A DNA stretch of 8,396 nucleotides from Candidatus Zixiibacteriota bacterium (GTDB taxonomy: Bacteria; Zixibacteria; MSB-5A5; GN15; FEB-12). Below the pieces are notes generated by a model, which searched no databases, was not told the origin of the DNA, and saw only the letters and a program-made list of their open reading frames with translations. Of the stretch, positions 5,361-8,396 are shown one piece after another. The first letter of the stretch is position 1, and every line of letters begins with the position of its first letter. The translations under genes and the position numbers were made by a program. The DNA lies in the NCBI GenBank assembly GCA_003641345.1, contig QNAD01000071.1, positions 1 through 8,396 on the forward strand. The letters run 5' to 3'.

Positions 5361-7177
5361 CAGTTTACTTCTTCCTTGCTCTCTGACATCACAACCGGAA
5401 GATTGCCTTCTTTTTTATCAAAATATGTTTTTAATATTTTACCTGCCAATGGAGCGGCAACTTCGGAACCATGCCCGGCATTCTCTACAAGGACCACAAC
5501 TACAATTTCAGGATTATCCAAAGGAGCAATCGACGCAAACCATGAATGATTTTCACCGTGAGGGTTTTGGGCAGTACCGGTTTTTCCGCCTAAAGTAAAT
5601 TGATCGTTTTGTAAAAATCTTGCCGTTCCATGTTCACCCTCGACTACCAATCGAACCCCTTCCTTAAGAACATCAATCGTCTTCTGTTTAAAGGGTAGCC
5701 TAAATGATTCAATTGGAGTTGTTTCCTGAATTTTGTTATCAGAATATATTACTTTTTTCAGCAAATGTGGACGATATACGATTCCGTTATTTGCAATTCC
5801 ACAATAGAATTGAGCCAATTGAATTATATTAACCAGAATTTCACCTTGACCAATAACATTATTTAATACAAGACCCCGAGTCCATTTATTTTTTCCATAT
5901 CGCTTGTCATAATACTCACTATTTGGATTTAAACCTTTCGATTCATTTGGGATATCAATATTTGTAATCTTGCCAAAACCGCATAAATCATAGTAATTGC
6001 TCAACTCATCAACCCCAAGTTTCAAACCAAGTTGATAAAAATAAACATCGCAGGATTGTTCTATTGCGTTAACCCCTTTTAAAACACCATGTCCCTCTGG
6101 CTTCCAGCATTTAAAATAACGATCTCCAAACTGATACCCTCCAACGCAACTACTAAAAGTACTTGATTCTGTTATGATACCCCCTTCAAGTCCCGCACCA
6201 AGAGCTATTAATTTTGCTGTAGAGGCAGGAGGATATAACCCATTTATAGGACGGTTTAACAGTGGATGCGTACTGTCGCTTCGAATCTCATTCCATAAAC
6301 TCTCAGGAATAACTGATGAAAATATATTAGCATCGTATGTTGGGTATGAAATCAAAGCCAGAATTTCACCATTTCGTGGATTCATAGCAATTATTGTTCC
6401 ACAGCAAAAAGTATCTATAGCTTCTGTACAAGCCAATTGGAGATCATTATCAATTGTCAAATAGAGATCTGCACCGGAAACAGACTGGTTAGTTTCTTTT
6501 TCTTCTGACTTCCCCATATTTTGACCAAAAGCAGTTACTTCTTCATACTCAGTACCTTCAAGTCCTCGTAAAATATTGTCATACTGTTTCTCTATTCCCT
6601 TTTTTCCAATCAAACTCCCTAATCGGTAATCAATTTCAGTTCTATTCTTCAGATCACTTTCAGAAACTTCGCCAACATAACCAGTAAACGACTCAGCATT
6701 TAATTCATTTTTATACTGTCTTACACGTTCCATTTGATAAACTATACCTGGGTAAGAGCTGTTTTGCTCTTCAAGCACAGCAATTACATTAAAGGGCACA
6801 TCTCTTTTAATCGGAGTAGCTTGATAACGGCTGACATAATTTTTTTTTATTCGTTTTCTGACCATGGATGTATCCATCTCAAGCAGTTCAGCTAATTTCG
6901 GGACAGTAACACCTTTTACCTGTTCGGAAAGAATAACCGAGACCGTATAAGAAGGCCTGTTATCAATAATAACTTTCCCTTCCCTATCATAAACTCTTCC
7001 TCTCCGAGGAATTATTGGAACAACCCTTAATCGATTATTTTCTGATTTTAATAAAAGTGTTTTATGTTTTACTACCTGAAGATTAAACAGACCAATAAAA
7101 ATTAAAAGAAAAACAAGTGAAATAATAATAAAAGTTAGAAACCTTCTACTTTCTAAAGATATTTTAAACCGATCCAT
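5360..7177 (-). CDS. mrdA: Penicillin-binding protein 2, elongasome peptidoglycan D,D-transpeptidase
   Basis: PBP2 cross-links peptidoglycan made by RodA. The 605-aa protein has a short cytoplasmic tail, one membrane helix (about 13-33), the PBP dimerisation/pedestal domain with PRRGRVYDREG (57-67), and a 'GKKGIEKQYDNILRGLEG' motif (191-208). The transpeptidase domain follows: SxxK is Ser319-Thr-Ala-Lys322 (preceded by YPPA), the SxN position is Ser375-Cys-Asp377, as in other PBP2 proteins, and KTG is Lys532-Thr-Gly534. The SCD motif and neighbours mreD and rodA separate it from the division protein PBP3 (ftsI). Cys344, Cys357, His363 and Cys376 lie close in sequence to the active site and could bind a metal (see findings). 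It starts 2 nt after the mreD stop and overlaps rodA by 1 nt. The ribosome site is weak, consistent with coupling. The C-terminus ends in a short acidic tail. Confidence 0.95.
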   Translation of the reverse strand: MDRFKISLESRRFLTFIIISLVFLLIFIGLFNLQVVKHKTLLLKSENNRLRVVPIIPRRGRVYDREGKVIIDNRPSYTVSVILSEQVKGVTVPKLAELLEMDTSMVRKRIKKNYVSRYQATPIKRDVPFNVIAVLEEQNSSYPGIVYQMERVRQYKNELNAESFTGYVGEVSESDLKNRTEIDYRLGSLIGKKGIEKQYDNILRGLEGTEYEEVTAFGQNMGKSEEKETNQSVSGADLYLTIDNDLQLACTEAIDTFCCGTIIAMNPRNGEILALISYPTYDANIFSSVIPESLWNEIRSDSTHPLLNRPINGLYPPASTAKLIALGAGLEGGIITESSTFSSCVGGYQFGDRYFKCWKPEGHGVLKGVNAIEQSCDVYFYQLGLKLGVDELSNYYDLCGFGKITNIDIPNESKGLNPNSEYYDKRYGKNKWTRGLVLNNVIGQGEILVNIIQLAQFYCGIANNGIVYRPHLLKKVIYSDNKIQETTPIESFRLPFKQKTIDVLKEGVRLVVEGEHGTARFLQNDQFTLGGKTGTAQNPHGENHSWFASIAPLDNPEIVVVVLVENAGHGSEVAAPLAGKILKTYFDKKEGNLPVVMSESKEEVN

Positions 7178-7179
7178 TA

Positions 7180-7668
7180 CTAAAATATTTCTTTGAACTT
7201 TTTATAAGTAATTTTCTCGTCTTTAAACAGAAAAAACAACCATGCTAACAAAGATGTATAAATTGACCCAAGCAATGCTACCGACCAGGCTCTGATTAAA
7301 AAGTTATCAAACCCTCCCATCATAAGAGTAATCACATTATGAATAAATACTCCAGAAGCAATTACTAATACCTTCGAAAAAATAGATTCCAAATTTAAAT
7401 GAGTACAAATATTAAAAGAACTGATTGCAATGACAGTTACCAATAGTGCCTGCCAACCTATCATTTCATGGTTACCGGCTGAGATTACTATACCTGCCAA
7501 AAAAGCAAACCAACTGGTAGTTATCTCTGTTTTATAAAGGCTTACACAAAGCACAATCATTAATGGTAAATTAATAGACGTAGCATAAATTTGTGTCCAA
7601 TCTTTGAGTATGACCTGATGTAACCCAATCAATAAAAGATAGAGTATGTAAGGTATATATTTTACCAT
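7180..7668 (-). CDS. mreD: Rod-shape-determining membrane protein MreD
   Basis: MreD is a small inner-membrane protein that joins MreC, RodA and PBP2 into the elongation complex. The 162-aa product is almost wholly hydrophobic with about five or six helices and a Lys-rich cytoplasmic C-terminus (DEKITYKKFKEIF), typical in length for the family. Sequence conservation in MreD is low, so the assignment leans on size, hydrophobic profile, the acidic/Gly-containing 'AGNHEMIGWQAL' loop (about 64-75) and its place between mreC and mrdA. It overlaps the mreC 3' end by 7 nt (7662-7668) and ends 2 nt before mrdA. Only a weak purine-rich ribosome site (AAAGAAA type) precedes it, so it likely relies on coupling from mreC. 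Confidence 0.85.
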   Translation of the reverse strand: MVKYIPYILYLLLIGLHQVILKDWTQIYATSINLPLMIVLCVSLYKTEITTSWFAFLAGIVISAGNHEMIGWQALLVTVIAISSFNICTHLNLESIFSKVLVIASGVFIHNVITLMMGGFDNFLIRAWSVALLGSIYTSLLAWLFFLFKDEKITYKKFKEIF

Positions 7669-8396
7669 TTTTCTTTCATCTTGAGAACAAAGAGTTCCTC
7701 AATTGTAAAAAAGTTAACTGTGGGATTAAGTTTTATTTCACAAAAAGGCTCTTCTTCTTGTTTTATCACTTCGGTAACTACCGCAACATTTAATCCGACA
7801 GGATAAATGCCGCCTAAGCCAGAGCTGATTATCGTATCTCCAGCCTGTACTTCACTTTGAATCGGCACATTTTTCAAAATCATTCCCTTTCCTGCATCAA
7901 ATTCAACAATTCCCATTTCTCTATTTTGAGCAATTCTGGCGGAAACTTTATTAGCTGGGTGTGTTAATAGCTGGACAGTAGCATAATCCGAAGAAATATT
8001 TATTATCTTGCCTATTAAACCATCTTTATTTACAACTGAATAATTTACTTCAACAGAATCTTCGTAACCTTTATTTATGGAAATAAGAGTTGGTTGGTTG
8101 TCCCAAGTTACTGAAATTACTTTTGCCGGAAGCAACCTATATCCTTCAGGGTGTTCAAAATTTAAAGTTTCTCTAAGTCGCTCATTTTCAAAAAGGAATT
8201 CTTCATAAAATGAAAGTTTAACCGAGGTTTCAACCAATGCTTGTTGAAGCATTTCATTTTTTTTCGATTCATCCTGAAGATTTTCTATCGCAATACGAAT
8301 TTTAAAAAAAGGATAATAAAAGCTAGTGTGCACAACTTGGCTGACAAACTCGGTTACTGGCTTACCACCTACAATTAACAATATGGCTAAGAGCAA
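7662..8396 (-). CDS. mreC: Rod-shape-determining protein MreC (partial, 5' end outside window)
   Basis: MreC is a bitopic periplasmic scaffold that activates the PBP2-RodA pair. 244 codons are visible up to the TAA at 7662-7664; the frame is still open at the right edge. The TTG at 8396-8394 is an internal Leu, since the visible part begins inside the N-terminal membrane helix (LLAILLIVGG). Typical MreC is about 270-300 aa, so probably 10-40 residues are missing. After the helix comes a predicted coiled coil (about 33-80) ending in 'ENERLRETLNF', then the two beta-barrel domains. Landmarks are 'PAKVISVT', 'NKDGLIGKIINIS', 'VQLLTHPANKVSARI' and the family signature 'GDTIISSGLGGIYPVGL' (about 186-202). 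It heads the visible part of the operon mreC-mreD-mrdA-rodA; mreB is expected just upstream, beyond the right edge. Confidence 0.93.
   Translation of the reverse strand: MLLAILLIVGGKPVTEFVSQVVHTSFYYPFFKIRIAIENLQDESKKNEMLQQALVETSVKLSFYEEFLFENERLRETLNFEHPEGYRLLPAKVISVTWDNQPTLISINKGYEDSVEVNYSVVNKDGLIGKIINISSDYATVQLLTHPANKVSARIAQNREMGIVEFDAGKGMILKNVPIQSEVQAGDTIISSGLGGIYPVGLNVAVVTEVIKQEEEPFCEIKLNPTVNFFTIEELFVLKMKEKW

Noticed and set aside
6174..6464. Plus-strand frame of 96 codons antisense to PBP2
   Set aside because: It is antisense to the conserved transpeptidase domain; its coding look comes from the opposite strand.
8394..8396. TTG as a start codon for mreC
   Set aside because: The frame is open to the edge and the codon falls inside the N-terminal membrane helix; the real start must lie outside the window.
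1..8396. A novel defence, secretion or mobile system
   Set aside because: I found no nuclease, helicase, reverse transcriptase, transposase, integrase, toxin-antitoxin pair or repeat array. The caspase-like gene lacks the sensor or NTPase partners that accompany caspase-like proteases in known defence systems, and its signal peptide places it outside the cytoplasm.

Overview
This is an AT-rich bacterial window carrying ordinary housekeeping and cell-shape genes plus one less usual gene, a caspase-like lipoprotein. The rod-shape genes, the C14-type lipoprotein and the short dispersed intergenic repeat between the convergent genes together suggest a Gram-negative member of the Fibrobacteres-Chlorobi-Bacteroidetes (FCB) group, perhaps Ignavibacteria-like. 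That placement is inference; no rRNA or clear phylogenetic marker is present.

Layout. From 1 to 309 (+) lies the 3' end of a gene that looks like the C-terminus of a molybdopterin-family oxidoreductase, best matched by memory to NuoG, followed by a terminator. From 488 to 1771 (+) lies a complete ornithine aminotransferase (rocD) as a single-gene unit, followed by two tandem hairpin terminators. From about 1856 to 1996 is a GC-richer non-coding patch made of palindromes and a dispersed-repeat-like sequence. A symmetrical hairpin at 2021-2050 then separates rocD from the convergent gene at 2073-2978 (-), a lipoprotein with a caspase/metacaspase (C14) fold and its own sigma70-like promoter.

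From the right edge down to 3208, everything is on the minus strand and tightly packed. In transcription order it is mreC (5' end outside the window), mreD, mrdA (PBP2), rodA, and an EamA/DMT-family membrane transporter. The first four genes overlap or nearly touch and form the classic elongasome operon; mreB is expected just outside the window. RodA (SEDS glycan polymerase) and PBP2 (transpeptidase) make lateral-wall peptidoglycan, MreC and MreD link them to MreB filaments, and the transporter sits 26 nt after rodA as a probable extra cistron.

I found no CRISPR array, tRNA, rRNA, insertion sequence or clear defence system. The items most worth following up are the caspase-like lipoprotein, the possible Cys/His metal site in PBP2, and the GC-rich repeat mosaic.
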